DNA of 64,000 nucleotides from JAXLRU01 sp046330935 (GCA_046330935.1 JAXLRU010000004.1:664304-728303); one strand, 5' to 3'; numbered from the stretch's first letter, positions 35,949 to 45,113 are shown. The notes: generated by a model from the sequence alone, not told the origin. Numbers and translations are program-made.

Positions 35949-37787
35949 GTGACGCAGACGTACGGGGAGCTCACCGTCGACGAGATCGACGGTGTGCCGG
36001 TGGTGTGGGCCGATGTGCCGGGGCCCTTCGTGGCGGGCTTGATGTGCCGGGTCGGCCACGCCGACGAGGCGTTCCTCGAGGCCGGCATGACCCACCTGGT
36101 CGAGCATCTCGCCCTGTTCGGCGTCGCCCAGCCCGGCGATCACACCAACGGTTTCGTGGACCAGACGCGCACCGTCTTCCACACCTCGGGGACGGAGCAG
36201 GAGGCCGTCGACTTCCTCGCCGCGGTCACCCGCCAGATCCGCGACCTCCCCCTCGAACGGCTCGACGCCGAGCGCGAGGTGCTGCGCGCCGAGTACGCGA
36301 GCCGCTCCGGAGGCCCCATCGCGACCCTGATGGCATGGCGGTACGGCACCGGTCCGTGGGCGAACGTCGCGGGGAGCCCGGTGGCGTTGCACCGGCTCCA
36401 GCCCTCTCGCGTCCAGGAGTGGGCGAGGCTGCGGATGTCGCGGGCCGACGCGGCGGTGTTCCTCAGCGGTCCCCCGCCGCAGGGGTTGCGGCTGCACCTG
36501 CCGGAGCCGCCCGAGGGCGGCTCGCGCCACGTGGAACCGCGGGCCGACGTCGCCGTCCCGATCCTGCCCACGCTGCCCGCCTGGGTCCCCGGTCCCCCGG
36601 ACGTGGCGGCCCTGCACGCCGTCCTGCCGCGCAGCACCGGCGGCTGGGTGCTGGAGCAGGTGCTGCGGACCCGACTGGTCGAGGAGCTGCGCCACCGGCA
36701 GGCGGCGGCCTACTCCCCCAGCGTCGAGGGCACAGCGGTCACCGCGACCCGCTCGGTCCTGACCGTCGTGACCGACCTCCTGCGCGACCGTGCGGTCGAC
36801 GCCGCTCCGAGGGTGCTCCGCCAGGTCACGGACCTGGCCCGACCCGTCGGTGAGGAGGGATCCGTGACCGAGGAGGAGGTCGCTCGGGCACAGGAGGCCG
36901 TGCTGCGTCCCTTCGCCGACCCGCGCAGCGTGCTGGGGTCGGTGACCTCGGGCGCCTGGGCGCTGATCACGGACGCTCCCCTGCGCGCCCACGCCGAGCA
37001 GGTGCAGCGCCTGCACGAGGTCACCCCCGCCGACGTCGCCCTCGCGGCCGCCCAGGCCGCCGCCTGCGCGGTGGCGCTCCTTCCGGAGGAGGCGGGCGAA
37101 GCGATTGCATGGACGCAGGCCCCGGCCTGCCTCGAGGCACGCCTGCTCGGCTCCGGAGTGGCGACGCACGAGGAACCGCTGGGGACGCGACTGATCGTGA
37201 CCCCTCACGCCGTCGGGCTGCGCGCCCCCGAGGGCGACTGGGCCACCGTGTCTCGCGAGCGCACGGCCGCCGTCCTGCGCTGGCCGGACGGGCGCCGCGT
37301 ACTGATCGGTCACGATGCGACCCGCCTCGTCCTGGAGCCGACGCTGTGGCAGGACGGGCCCGCCCAGATCGCGCGCATCGACGAGGCATGGCCGGCCGAG
37401 GTCACGGTCGACATGCCCGCACGTGACCCGCAGGACGTGCCACAGCCGGCCCTCGCGCATGCCGGTTCGATCCCCCCGATGGCGCCACCGCCGGCGTCAG
37501 GGCTGCGTTCCGAGTGGCGGGACACCGCCCGCGCGCTGGGGATCGCGGCGCTGGGGTGTGCGGGCCTGGGCGCGTTCGCCGTCGCGCTCATGCTGTGGCG
37601 CTCCGCGCTGGTGCCCGCGATCAGCGCCGCTGTCGTCACCGGCGTGTGGTCCTACCGCCGACGACGCAGGGACGCGCTGGACACCGACACCGCCGCCCGA
37701 CCCATCACGACCGAGCCCGAGGCAGAAGCTCGCTCACGGATCGAAGCACCCGAGGTGCCGTACGGGCCCCCTAGCTCGCGGTCTTGA
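35949..37787 (+). CDS. M16-like zinc peptidase with C-terminal membrane anchor
   Basis: A 612-residue protein whose N-terminal half looks like an M16 (insulinase/pitrilysin) peptidase: the inverted zinc motif HLVEH is at residues 49-53, with a plausible third ligand among E111/E116 (LDAEREVLRAEY). A second M16-like half (about 220-390) has LEQVLRTRLVEELRHRQAAAYSPSV, an M16 C-domain pattern. About residues 400-500 may be an extra domain of unknown type, followed by one or two transmembrane helices (about 528-568) and a basic, acidic tail. No signal peptide, so the peptidase part would face the cytoplasm. GTG at 35949 is set by the -10 spacing. Overlaps the next convergent gene by 17 bp. Confidence 0.75.
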   Translation: MTQTYGELTVDEIDGVPVVWADVPGPFVAGLMCRVGHADEAFLEAGMTHLVEHLALFGVAQPGDHTNGFVDQTRTVFHTSGTEQEAVDFLAAVTRQIRDLPLERLDAEREVLRAEYASRSGGPIATLMAWRYGTGPWANVAGSPVALHRLQPSRVQEWARLRMSRADAAVFLSGPPPQGLRLHLPEPPEGGSRHVEPRADVAVPILPTLPAWVPGPPDVAALHAVLPRSTGGWVLEQVLRTRLVEELRHRQAAAYSPSVEGTAVTATRSVLTVVTDLLRDRAVDAAPRVLRQVTDLARPVGEEGSVTEEEVARAQEAVLRPFADPRSVLGSVTSGAWALITDAPLRAHAEQVQRLHEVTPADVALAAAQAAACAVALLPEEAGEAIAWTQAPACLEARLLGSGVATHEEPLGTRLIVTPHAVGLRAPEGDWATVSRERTAAVLRWPDGRRVLIGHDATRLVLEPTLWQDGPAQIARIDEAWPAEVTVDMPARDPQDVPQPALAHAGSIPPMAPPPASGLRSEWRDTARALGIAALGCAGLGAFAVALMLWRSALVPAISAAVVTGVWSYRRRRRDALDTDTAARPITTEPEAEARSRIEAPEVPYGPPSSRS

Positions 37788-38823
37788 CCTTGAGCCGCTT
37801 CATCACGTCCCCGTAGGCCGCTGCCGGGTCCCCGAACAGGCCCCACGGCATCCTCGCCACGCGGCCGAGGCCGACGGAGAAGTGCTCGCGGGCGAGGTCC
37901 TTGTCGACGATGTGGAACGCCCACCCGAACAGGTGGTTGGCGTCCAGGCCGGCCACGTGGGCCCGCCCGGCCTCGGCCGGGCTACGGCCTGCCAGCCATC
38001 GCCCCCGAGCCGCGAGGAGCTCCGGCAGACCGTCCTTCAGCACGGCGAGCCCCTTCGCCGGCGACTCGCCGCCGAGCACGCCCGCCTCCCAGTGGTACAC
38101 GTGGGCCAGGGGCAGCATCGCCGCCACCGGCTCGCCCTCGGGTGCCTCACGAGCCACGCGCCGGGCGAAGCCGAACATGGCCTCCACGCTGCCGTACCAC
38201 TTCGGGGTGAGGGCGTAGAGCATCGAGTCGTGGGCGGCGAAGAGGGTCGGCGCCGTTGCCGTGGCTGCCTCGAACCGCGCCTGCCACCCCGCGGAATCGA
38301 GGTCTCCCGAGCCCAGCGCCGCGGTGAGCCGGGTCGTGGCCGCGAGGGGATGCCCGGGGGTGAGCTCCAGGGCCCGCACGCACTGCGCGTCGGCGCGTGC
38401 CACGACGTCGTGGAACGGGACCCAGCGGTGGGCCGCCACGTCGCGGGCGAGCGCGCCGCTGCGGATCTGCCAGGCGACGGCGAGGAGGCCTTGCGCCGCC
38501 ATCGCCCGCAGGTCGGCCTCGTCGGCCGCATGGTCGGGGCCGACCCCTTCGGCACGGCGCAGTAGATGGTCGGCCGCGGGGGCGAGGAGGTCGCTCAGCG
38601 CCCGCACCAGGGCCACCTGCCGATCCGGTTCGCCGCGCAACCCCGCGACGGCCTCGACCAGCCGGTCCACTGCCGGGGCGACCACTGCGGACGCCGCATC
38701 CAGGCGGTCGGGGTCGACCTGCTCGTAGGGCCGCAGCGCGGGTTCGACGTCGGCGACCACGGCGTCCAGCCCCGGGTCGAGCCATGGCCGACCCACCTCG
38801 GCCGCGATCTTCTTCCCCCACAT
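37771..38823 (-). CDS. conserved-looking cytosolic protein of unknown function
   Basis: A 350-residue protein with no signal peptide or membrane segment and no motif that I recognise. It is helix-rich (runs such as DLRAMAAQGLLAVAWQIRSGALARD) with aromatic patches (FHDVVARADAQC, ALTPKWYGSVEAMFGFARRVA, FGWAFHIVDKDLAREHF). The ATG at 38823 is preceded by a GAGGGGGG ribosome site; the frame upstream is a shadow. Codon use matches its neighbours, so it looks native. It overlaps the M16 gene's 3' end and precedes nothing on its strand. Confidence 0.7.
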   Translation of the reverse strand: MWGKKIAAEVGRPWLDPGLDAVVADVEPALRPYEQVDPDRLDAASAVVAPAVDRLVEAVAGLRGEPDRQVALVRALSDLLAPAADHLLRRAEGVGPDHAADEADLRAMAAQGLLAVAWQIRSGALARDVAAHRWVPFHDVVARADAQCVRALELTPGHPLAATTRLTAALGSGDLDSAGWQARFEAATATAPTLFAAHDSMLYALTPKWYGSVEAMFGFARRVAREAPEGEPVAAMLPLAHVYHWEAGVLGGESPAKGLAVLKDGLPELLAARGRWLAGRSPAEAGRAHVAGLDANHLFGWAFHIVDKDLAREHFSVGLGRVARMPWGLFGDPAAAYGDVMKRLKVKTAS

Positions 38824-38867
38824 GCCTGTCCCCCCTCGTGTCCGTCCCGCCGCCGACGCTGCGGGAA

Positions 38868-39299
38868 TCAGCCCTTGCCGCTCATGATCTCGCCGATGAC
38901 CTGCGTCATCTGGGCGTCGGAGAGCCCCTTGCACTCCACGGGCATGCCGCCGGGGTCCTGCTGCTGCTGGGCCACCTCGAACTGCTTCTTGATGGCGTCG
39001 CGGCAGGCCTGGACGGCCGCGGCGGGCGCGGGCGACTGCGAGCCGGTGGGAGGTCCCTGGCTGACCGTCGGCGAGGCCGCCGCGCCGGAGGTGGCGGGGG
39101 CGTCGCTCGTCTGCGCCGGGGCACCGGTCGAGGCGGCCGCCGAACTCGCCGGGGTGCTGCCGGCCGACGACGTCGGGGGCCTGGACGGCTGCGCGTCCTC
39201 GCCCGAGCACCCGGTCAGGGCCAGGCAGGCCAGGACGACGAGGGCCGCTCCCGCGGACGCGGGACGGCCGGGGACGGTCAGACGACGGCGAGAGCGCAC
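38868..39299 (-). CDS. small secreted lipoprotein
   Basis: A 143-residue lipoprotein: basic N-terminus, hydrophobic core and lipobox LTGC (Cys about 31), then about 60 residues of Ser/Thr/Pro/Ala linker, then a compact helical C-terminal domain with two cysteines (ACRDAIKKQFEVAQQQQDP...ECKGLSDAQMTQVIGEIM). GTG at 39299 is preferred to ATG 39317 because a TACCCT -10 box ends 6 nt upstream of it. Function unknown. It lies 45 bp after the unknown gene's start, on the same strand. Confidence 0.8.
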   Translation of the reverse strand: MRSRRRLTVPGRPASAGAALVVLACLALTGCSGEDAQPSRPPTSSAGSTPASSAAASTGAPAQTSDAPATSGAAASPTVSQGPPTGSQSPAPAAAVQACRDAIKKQFEVAQQQQDPGGMPVECKGLSDAQMTQVIGEIMSGKG

Positions 39300-39305
39300 C
39301 GCGTG

Positions 39306-39311
39306 AGGGTA
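39306..39311 (-). promoter_or_regulatory. -10 box, leaderless lipoprotein promoter
   Basis: TACCCT on the minus strand, 6 nt before the GTG at 39299. Confidence 0.5.
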
Positions 39312-39362
39312 CGACATGCCCGCCCCGACCCGCCCGGCTGCGAGCGCGGCCCGTCCGACCCC

Positions 39363-39368
39363 TAGTCT
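39363..39368 (+). promoter_or_regulatory. -10 box, leaderless purU promoter
   Basis: TAGTCT followed by 6 nt and the GTG at 39375. Confidence 0.5.
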
Positions 39369-39374
39369 CGACCC

Positions 39375-40280
39375 GTGGTCACCCACGTCCTCACGCTGTC
39401 CTGCCCGGACCGTCCCGGCATCGTCCACGCCGTCGCCGGCAGCGTGGTCGAGCAGGGCGGCAACATCGTCGAGAGCCAGCAGTACGGCGACGCCGCCGCC
39501 GGGCGCTTCTTCATGCGCGTCGCCGTCGAGCCCGCGGGCTCGGGCGAGGCCTCCGGCGGCCTGGGCCAGGCCCCGGCGCCCAGCCCGGAAGCCGAGGCCG
39601 CCTTCGGCGCGGGGTTGCGCGTGGGTTTCGAGCCGGTCGCGAAGCGGTTCGAGATGTCGTGGCAGCTGCACCGCACCGCCGACCCCACCCGGACGCTGGT
39701 GATGGTCAGCCTCGGCGGCCACTGCCTCAACGACCTGCTCTTCCGGGCCCGCAGCGGGTCGCTGCCGATCACCGTGCCGGCCATCGTGTCCAACCACACC
39801 GCGCTCAAGGGCATGGCCGAGTTCTACGGCGTCCCGTTCTTCCACGTGCCGGTGACCCGCGACAACAAGGCCGACGCCGAGGCGCGCCTGCGGGGGCTGG
39901 TCGAGGAGCTCGACGTCGACCTCGTCGTCCTCGCCCGCTACATGCAGGTGCTCTCCGACGACCTGTGCCGGTCGATGCCGGGCCGGGTGATCAACATCCA
40001 CCACTCGTTCCTGCCGAGCTTCAAGGGCGCCCGCCCCTACCACCAGGCCCACGCCCGCGGCGTCAAGCTGATCGGCGCCACGGCGCACTACGTGACGGCC
40101 GACCTCGACGAGGGGCCGATCATCGAGCAGGACGTCGCCCGCGTCGACCACACGATGTCGCCCGAGACGCTCGCCGCGGCCGGGCGCGACGTCGAGGCGC
40201 AGGTGCTGGCCCGCGCCGTCCGCTGGCACTCGGAGCACCGGGTGCTGCTCAACGGGACGTCGACGGTCGTCTTCCGCTGA
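39375..40280 (+). CDS. purU: formyltetrahydrofolate deformylase
   Basis: A 301-residue PurU, which releases formate from 10-formyl-THF. An N-terminal ACT domain (VLTLSCPDRPGIVHAVAG) is followed by the formyltransferase fold with NHTALKGMAEFYGVPFFHVPV, LARYMQVLSDDL, NIHHSFLPSFKGARPYHQAHARGVKLIGATAHYV and the catalytic Asp in DLDEGPIIEQD. Leaderless GTG at 39375. With glyA-folD 4 kb away it balances the folate one-carbon pool. Confidence 0.96.
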   Translation: MVTHVLTLSCPDRPGIVHAVAGSVVEQGGNIVESQQYGDAAAGRFFMRVAVEPAGSGEASGGLGQAPAPSPEAEAAFGAGLRVGFEPVAKRFEMSWQLHRTADPTRTLVMVSLGGHCLNDLLFRARSGSLPITVPAIVSNHTALKGMAEFYGVPFFHVPVTRDNKADAEARLRGLVEELDVDLVVLARYMQVLSDDLCRSMPGRVINIHHSFLPSFKGARPYHQAHARGVKLIGATAHYVTADLDEGPIIEQDVARVDHTMSPETLAAAGRDVEAQVLARAVRWHSEHRVLLNGTSTVVFR

Positions 40281-40297
40281 CGGCGGCGCGGGGCGGC

Positions 40298-41770
40298 TCA
40301 GCGGTCGTCGTCAACGATCGTCCCGGCCCCGATCGCCACGTTGCCCACCAGGGCGTTGCGCGGCTCGGTCAGCCGGACGATCACCTGCTCGTCGCCCTCC
40401 GCGAGGTCGTCGCCGATCACCGGCAGGCCCACCTCGGCCGTCGTCCGGCCGGAGGGCACGGTCACGGTCACGGGGGTCGCGTCGTAGTCCACCCCGGCGC
40501 GGGCGCGGCCGCCGTGCGCCACGAGGGTCACGGTCACCTTCTGCCGGCTGGGCGCCGACAGGCGCACCGTGAACGGCAGGAGGGCGCGCCCGTCGTGCCC
40601 CTCCTGCACCGAGCGACCCCCCTCGACCGTCACCAGCGGGCGGGCCGTGGCGGGCGCCGACCACTGCGACGTCGACTCGCCGCCGGCCGTCACCGCGGTC
40701 ACCTGCACCCGGGTCGGCACCCCGTTCGGCACGACGACCTGCGCGATCCTGACCGACCCGAAGGGCTGCTCCGTGCGGCGCCCGCCGGGGGAGGTCGTCA
40801 CGATCCACCGGTCCACGGGAGCGCCCCCGGTGCTCGCGGGCAGCGCCCAGCGGACCTCGAGGACGCCGTCGAGCGGCGTCACGCGCAGATCCGTGGCGGG
40901 AGTGGGCGCCAGAAGCGCAGGTGAGGTGTCCACCGTGGTGATCACGGCGGGCCACTGGTCGACGGACTGGTCGGCGCTGTTGCCGGCGGCGTCGACGACG
41001 AGGGCGCTGTCGAGCTGCCAGGTCACCTGGCCCCGGCGCAGGTGCCACGGCACCGCGACCGTCGCCCGGTAGACGCCGTCGTGGGCGTCGCCGCTGATCC
41101 GGTCGGCGGCGGTGAACGTGGCGAGCAGCCGGTAGGAGTCGGGCGGCAGGCCGAACGTGAAGTCGGCGCGGGCGAAGCCGCTGAGATCGTCGGTGATCCG
41201 CGCCGTCACGGTCGCCTCGGCGGCCCCGGCGGTGACGTCGACGACCTCGGGGGTCACGGACAGGGGTCCCACGACCGGGGCCTCGGAGTCCACGACCGCC
41301 GACGTGGCCGTGAAGTCCCCCGAGGCGAGCACCGGCGCCGTATCGCGCAGGAGGTAGGTCGAGGACGCGTCCGGGTGCAGCAGCTGCACGAACTGCAACC
41401 GCCACCGGCCGGCCGCGTACCGGGGCACGGTGACGTCGCCCTCGTACCAGCCGTCCTGCTCGTTGCCCGAGACCCGGTCACCCTCGTCGAGCAGCAGACG
41501 TGCCCCGCCGAACGGGGCCAGGGGCAACGGGCTGCCCCACTCCAGGAAGATCTGGACGGGCCGCTTGAGGTTGCTGCGCACCCGCAGCCGCACGTGCTGG
41601 ACGGCGTCGGCCGAGGCCACGTCGACGCTCGCGCGCGACACCTGGAGGGCGCTCACCTTGGGGACGGCGGGCCGGTCGAGCCCTGCGGCCCCGGCCCCGG
41701 ACGCCCCCGCGAAGCAGGCCCCAGCCGTCACCACGGCCGCCGCCACACCGATCCACCGTCGTTCACGCAT
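40298..41770 (-). CDS. secreted protein with Calx-beta and fibronectin-III-like domains
   Basis: A 490-residue exported protein: signal peptide at 1-28 (VAAAVVTAGACFAGASGAGA), then two or three Ig-like beta domains (about 40-280) carrying DGWYEGDVTVPRYAAGRWRL and DGVYRATVAVPWHLRRG, a FnIII-like domain (about 280-375, LRVTPLDGVLEVRWALPAST) and a C-terminal Calx-beta domain (about 380-490) with ARAGVDYDATPVTVTVPSG and the terminal GTIVDDD. Calx-beta repeats bind calcium in adhesion proteins. ATG at 41770 has GGGGTGAG upstream; GTG 41779 is possible. No catalytic motif; probably a surface or matrix-binding protein. Confidence 0.85.
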   Translation of the reverse strand: MRERRWIGVAAAVVTAGACFAGASGAGAAGLDRPAVPKVSALQVSRASVDVASADAVQHVRLRVRSNLKRPVQIFLEWGSPLPLAPFGGARLLLDEGDRVSGNEQDGWYEGDVTVPRYAAGRWRLQFVQLLHPDASSTYLLRDTAPVLASGDFTATSAVVDSEAPVVGPLSVTPEVVDVTAGAAEATVTARITDDLSGFARADFTFGLPPDSYRLLATFTAADRISGDAHDGVYRATVAVPWHLRRGQVTWQLDSALVVDAAGNSADQSVDQWPAVITTVDTSPALLAPTPATDLRVTPLDGVLEVRWALPASTGGAPVDRWIVTTSPGGRRTEQPFGSVRIAQVVVPNGVPTRVQVTAVTAGGESTSQWSAPATARPLVTVEGGRSVQEGHDGRALLPFTVRLSAPSRQKVTVTLVAHGGRARAGVDYDATPVTVTVPSGRTTAEVGLPVIGDDLAEGDEQVIVRLTEPRNALVGNVAIGAGTIVDDDR

Positions 41771-41890
41771 GCCACTCACCCCGTCGCCTGCGGCGCGCGG
41801 TCCTCCCCCGCGCGTCCCCGTCGCGCAGAGGGTGCCACATACCGGCTCCGCGAGGGCCGGTACCCGCCGCCGGGTCGCCGGGCGGTCGGG

Positions 41891-41896
41891 CAGGCT
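41891..41896 (+). promoter_or_regulatory. -10 box, leaderless PAP2-like promoter
   Basis: CAGGCT followed by 6 nt and the GTG at 41903. Confidence 0.4.
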
Positions 41897-41902
41897 GGGG
41901 CC

Positions 41903-42547
41903 GTGGACCCCGCGAACGACCGGCACGACGAGCCGACGGCCGACCGCGAGGGCCGCGACGGCCTCCGGCGCGGGGCGGCCGCTCGGGCCGCGCGCGCGGT
42001 CAGCCACGTCCTGGACCCCTTGGTCCTGGCCGTCGCCATGCTGGTGGCGGTCGCCCTGCACGAGGACCCGGGGGCACTGCCCGCCGCCGCAGCGATGGCG
42101 GCGGTGATCGCGGGGGTCCCCTACGCCGTCCTGCGGCGGGGGATGCGCTCGGGCAGGTTCGAGGGCCGGCACGTGCCCAAGCGCGAGCAGCGGCCGCTGT
42201 TGCTGGCCACCGGCGCGCTCGCCGTCGCCGCGGGGCTGCTGCTCGGGTGGCTGCTCGGCGCCCCGCCCGCCCTCCTGGCGCTGGTCGTGGCCATGCTGGC
42301 CGGGGCCGCCGTCACCCTGGCGATCACCCTCGCCTGGAAGATCAGCCTGCACGCCGGGGTCGCCGCGGGCTCACTGGTGAGCCTGGTCGTCGTCGTCGGG
42401 CCCCTCGCCTGGGCGCTCACCCCCGTCCTCGTGCTCGTCTGCTGGGCGCGGCTGGCCCTGCGCGTGCACACCCCGGCGCAGGTGGCGGCGGGGGTGGTGG
42501 TGGGTGGGGCCGTGGCGGCGGCCGTCATGGTGCCCCTGGCGGGTTGA
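41903..42547 (+). CDS. PAP2-like membrane protein (degenerate phosphatase motif)
   Basis: A 214-residue membrane protein with about six hydrophobic segments. The segment KREQRPLLLATG, the SLHAGVAAG stretch and the end LRVHTPAQVAAGVVVG align by eye with motifs C1, C2 and C3 of PAP2 lipid phosphatases, but C1 is shortened and the usual HxxxD of C3 reads HTPAQ, so activity is uncertain. GTG at 41903 is chosen from the CAGGCT -10 box 6 nt upstream. It abuts the nucleosidase gene tail to tail. Confidence 0.7.
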   Translation: MDPANDRHDEPTADREGRDGLRRGAAARAARAVSHVLDPLVLAVAMLVAVALHEDPGALPAAAAMAAVIAGVPYAVLRRGMRSGRFEGRHVPKREQRPLLLATGALAVAAGLLLGWLLGAPPALLALVVAMLAGAAVTLAITLAWKISLHAGVAAGSLVSLVVVVGPLAWALTPVLVLVCWARLALRVHTPAQVAAGVVVGGAVAAAVMVPLAG

Positions 42548-42548
42548 C

Positions 42549-43148
42549 TCAGACGGCGACCGGGACGCCCGCGGCCTCGGTGCACGCCGGCAGCTCCTCG
42601 CGCAGCCACTCCCCCAGCGCCCGGGCACTGGCCGCGACGGCGTCGTTCCAGTCCCACGCCGACTCGTCCGCCGTGTCGCTCACGTGCTTGACGAACAGGC
42701 AGGGCGCGCCTGCCGCCGCGCACGCCGCTGCGATCGCGTAGCCCTCCATGTCGACGAGCGAGGCCTGCTCGGCCAGCTCGCGGGCCTGCTGCTCGTCGGT
42801 GACGAACGTGTCGCCGGTGGCGAGCACCGTGCCGTCCCCGCCGGGGAGGCTGAACGTCGCCGACACGACGAGACCGAGGCGGGCCAGCGAGGCGACGTCG
42901 AGGTCGTGGTTGACGACCGACGAGGGCAGGAAGAGCCCGCGCAGGTGAGGGCGCAGCGCGCCGCAGGTGCCGATGTTGACCACCAGGGGCGGCGGCGTGC
43001 CGCGCGGCCGGGAGGCGAGCCGGACGGCGACCGCGACGGCCGCGGCCACCTTGCCGATGCCCGTGACCAGCAGGGGCAGGCCCTCGGGGACGCCGGCCGC
43101 CTCCTCGGCGGTCGCGGACACCACCAGCACCGACGTCCCGTCGTTCAC
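42549..43148 (-). CDS. nucleoside phosphorylase-type protein (MTA/SAH nucleosidase-like)
   Basis: A 199-residue PNP_UDP_1-fold protein. PLLVTGIGKVAAAVAVAV, NIGTCGALRPHLRG, ATGDTFVTDEQ, the purine/ribose motif SLVDMEGYAIAAAC and KHVSDTADESAW match the 5'-methylthioadenosine/S-adenosylhomocysteine nucleosidase or futalosine hydrolase group. It is shorter than typical MTAN (about 230), with a trimmed N-terminus. GTG at 43148 follows a CAGGGT -10 box with 7-nt spacing. Exact substrate open. Confidence 0.85.
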   Translation of the reverse strand: MNDGTSVLVVSATAEEAAGVPEGLPLLVTGIGKVAAAVAVAVRLASRPRGTPPPLVVNIGTCGALRPHLRGLFLPSSVVNHDLDVASLARLGLVVSATFSLPGGDGTVLATGDTFVTDEQQARELAEQASLVDMEGYAIAAACAAAGAPCLFVKHVSDTADESAWDWNDAVAASARALGEWLREELPACTEAAGVPVAV

Positions 43149-43155
43149 ATGCGCA

Positions 43156-43161
43156 ACCCTG
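43156..43161 (-). promoter_or_regulatory. -10 box, leaderless nucleosidase promoter
   Basis: CAGGGT on the minus strand, 7 nt before the GTG at 43148. Confidence 0.45.
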
Positions 43162-43253
43162 GCAGCACGACGTCGCGAGGGGCAATCCGCTGCGGGGTGA
43201 CTCGCGCCGGGAACCCCTGCCGCGCGCCCGACGTCCTGGATGCCAGGTCTGCC

Positions 43254-43259
43254 TAGACT
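43254..43259 (+). promoter_or_regulatory. -10 box for the 43.3 kb ABC transporter
   Basis: TAGACT, about 73 nt before the GTG at 43332. Here, unlike most genes nearby, a leader with an AGGGGAG ribosome site follows. Confidence 0.45.
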
Positions 43260-43331
43260 CATCCGAGATCCGCCCTGCCGCGCCGTCCCGCGCGCGGCAG
43301 CGGCACACCGTCCACAGGGGAGCCACGTGAC

Positions 43332-44270
43332 GTGATCGTCGTCGAAGATCTGCACAAGTCGTACGGGGGCAATCACGTCCTCAAGGGGGTGACGTTCCAG
43401 GCCCTGCCCGGCCGCGTCACCGGCTTCCTCGGCCCCAACGGGGCGGGGAAGTCGACGACCATGCGGCAGCTGGTCGGCCTGGAGCGCCCGGACTCCGGGA
43501 TCGCCACCATCAACGGCCGGCCTGCGGCCCAGCACCAGGCCCGGCTGCGCGAGGTCGGCGCGCTGCTCGACGGGCGCGCGGCGCTGCCGGGGATGACCGC
43601 CATCGGATACGTGCGTTCGGTGGCCGCGACGCACGGGCTCGGCGACCGCCGGGCCGACGAGGCGCTGGCGACCGTCGGACTGAGCAGTGTCGCCAAGAAG
43701 CGGATCAAGGGGTTCTCCCTCGGCATGGGGCAGCGCCTCGGCCTGGCGGTCGCGCTGCTCGGCGACCCGAAGACGCTGATCCTCGACGAGCCCGTCAACG
43801 GCCTCGACCCCGACGGCGTCATCTGGGTGCGCGAGTTCCTCAAGCACCTGGCGAGCCAGGGCAAGTGCGTGCTGCTCAGCTCGCACCTGATGACCGAGAT
43901 GGCGCAGACCGCCGATGACCTCGTCCTCATCGCCAAGGGAAAGATCATCACCTCCGGTCCGCTGCGCGACCTGCTCGCCTCCGAAGGCGCGAGCACGCAG
44001 GTGCGCAGCGACGACCCGGCGCTCGCCGCGGCCATCCAGCGGGCGGGCGGCACCGTCGCCTCCACGGGCGACGGCGCGCTCACCGTCCGCGGGCTCGATC
44101 CGCGCCAGGTGGGGCAGGTCGCCGCCTCGGCGGGGATCGCCCTGGTCGAGCTGCGCGCCGTCGAGCGCACGCTCGAGGCCGCCTACCTCGACCTCACGCG
44201 CGACGCCACGGAGTTCACGTCCACCCCTGCGGCCACCGCCGCCGCGCACCTGACGGAGGGCCCTCGATGA
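43332..44270 (+). CDS. ABC transporter ATP-binding protein (exporter type)
   Basis: A 312-residue ATPase with Walker A GPNGAGKST, signature FSLGMGQRLG (LSGGQ variant), Walker B TLILDEPVNGLD and H-loop SSHLM, plus the C-terminal region of ABC-2 exporter ATPases. GTG at 43332 starts at MIVVEDLHKSYGG, preceded by AGGGGAG. Its stop overlaps the permease start by 4 nt (ATGA). The partner permease has a premature stop, so the system may be inactive. Confidence 0.93.
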   Translation: MIVVEDLHKSYGGNHVLKGVTFQALPGRVTGFLGPNGAGKSTTMRQLVGLERPDSGIATINGRPAAQHQARLREVGALLDGRAALPGMTAIGYVRSVAATHGLGDRRADEALATVGLSSVAKKRIKGFSLGMGQRLGLAVALLGDPKTLILDEPVNGLDPDGVIWVREFLKHLASQGKCVLLSSHLMTEMAQTADDLVLIAKGKIITSGPLRDLLASEGASTQVRSDDPALAAAIQRAGGTVASTGDGALTVRGLDPRQVGQVAASAGIALVELRAVERTLEAAYLDLTRDATEFTSTPAATAAAHLTEGPR

Positions 44271-45085
44271 CCGCCACTCTGGCCGCGCCCACCGCCGGTT
44301 CCGCCCGACGCGCCGGCTACCCCGGCTCGGTCGCCTCCGAGGCGCGCAAGTTCCAGGGCCTGCGCAGCGCGTAGATCCTCACCAGCATCACGGCCGTGCT
44401 GCTCATCGGCATCGGGGTCCTGTCGGCGTGGGGCATCTCCAGCGTGGCCGACGATCCGGGGGCCCCGACCCTCACGGCGTCCGACACCGCCAGCGTGTCC
44501 GGTAACGGCTTCCTGTTCGCGCAGCTGCTGCTCGTCTCCCTCGGCGTCGTCTTCGCCAGCGGCGAGTGGGCCTCCGGTGCCGTGCGCACCAGCATTCTCG
44601 CCGTCGACCGGCGCTGGCACTTCCTCGCAGGCAAGGCCACGGTCCTGGTCGTCGCAGCCGTCCTCGTGACGGCCGTGTCGGGGCTGATCACCCTCGTCTC
44701 GGCGATCCCGTTCTTCTCGGACCTGCCCTACGAGGCGTTCGGCAACGACGCCATGTACCACCTCGGCATGCTGTGCCTGGTCGCCGCGATGATCGTGCTG
44801 ATGGGGCTGGGGCTCGGCGTCCTGATCCGCAACTCCGCCGGAGGCATCGTCATCGGCATCGGCCTGCTGATCGTGCTGCCGATCGTCCTCGGGATCATCT
44901 CCAACTGGTCCGACGTCGTGGGCGACATCGCCGACTACCTGCCCATGAACGCCGCCATGACGCTGACCACGCCCGCCCCCGGGCCCGAGTCCATCGGGCA
45001 CCTGTCCGCGTTCTTCACCATGGTCGCCTGGACGGTGGCGATCCTGGCTCCCGCGAGCGCACGGCTCTCACGCGGCGACGTGTGA
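44267..45085 (+). pseudogene. ABC-2 permease interrupted by an in-frame amber codon
   Basis: From the ATG at 44267 (ATGA overlap with the ATPase gene) 35 codons are read (…EARKFQGLRSA) before TAG at 44372-44374. The same frame then continues to 45085 with a normal ABC-2 permease: six hydrophobic segments, and the hallmark FASGEWASGAVRTSILAVDRRWHFLAGK. No frameshift is needed, so a single base change (for example TGG or CAG to TAG) explains it. Re-initiation at GTG 44396 would give a 229-residue protein that keeps most of helix 1. It may be a real nonsense mutation, a read-through site or a sequence error. Confidence 0.8.
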
Positions 45086-45113
45086 GCTCAGTCCGCCGTC
45101 GAGCGCGCTGACC

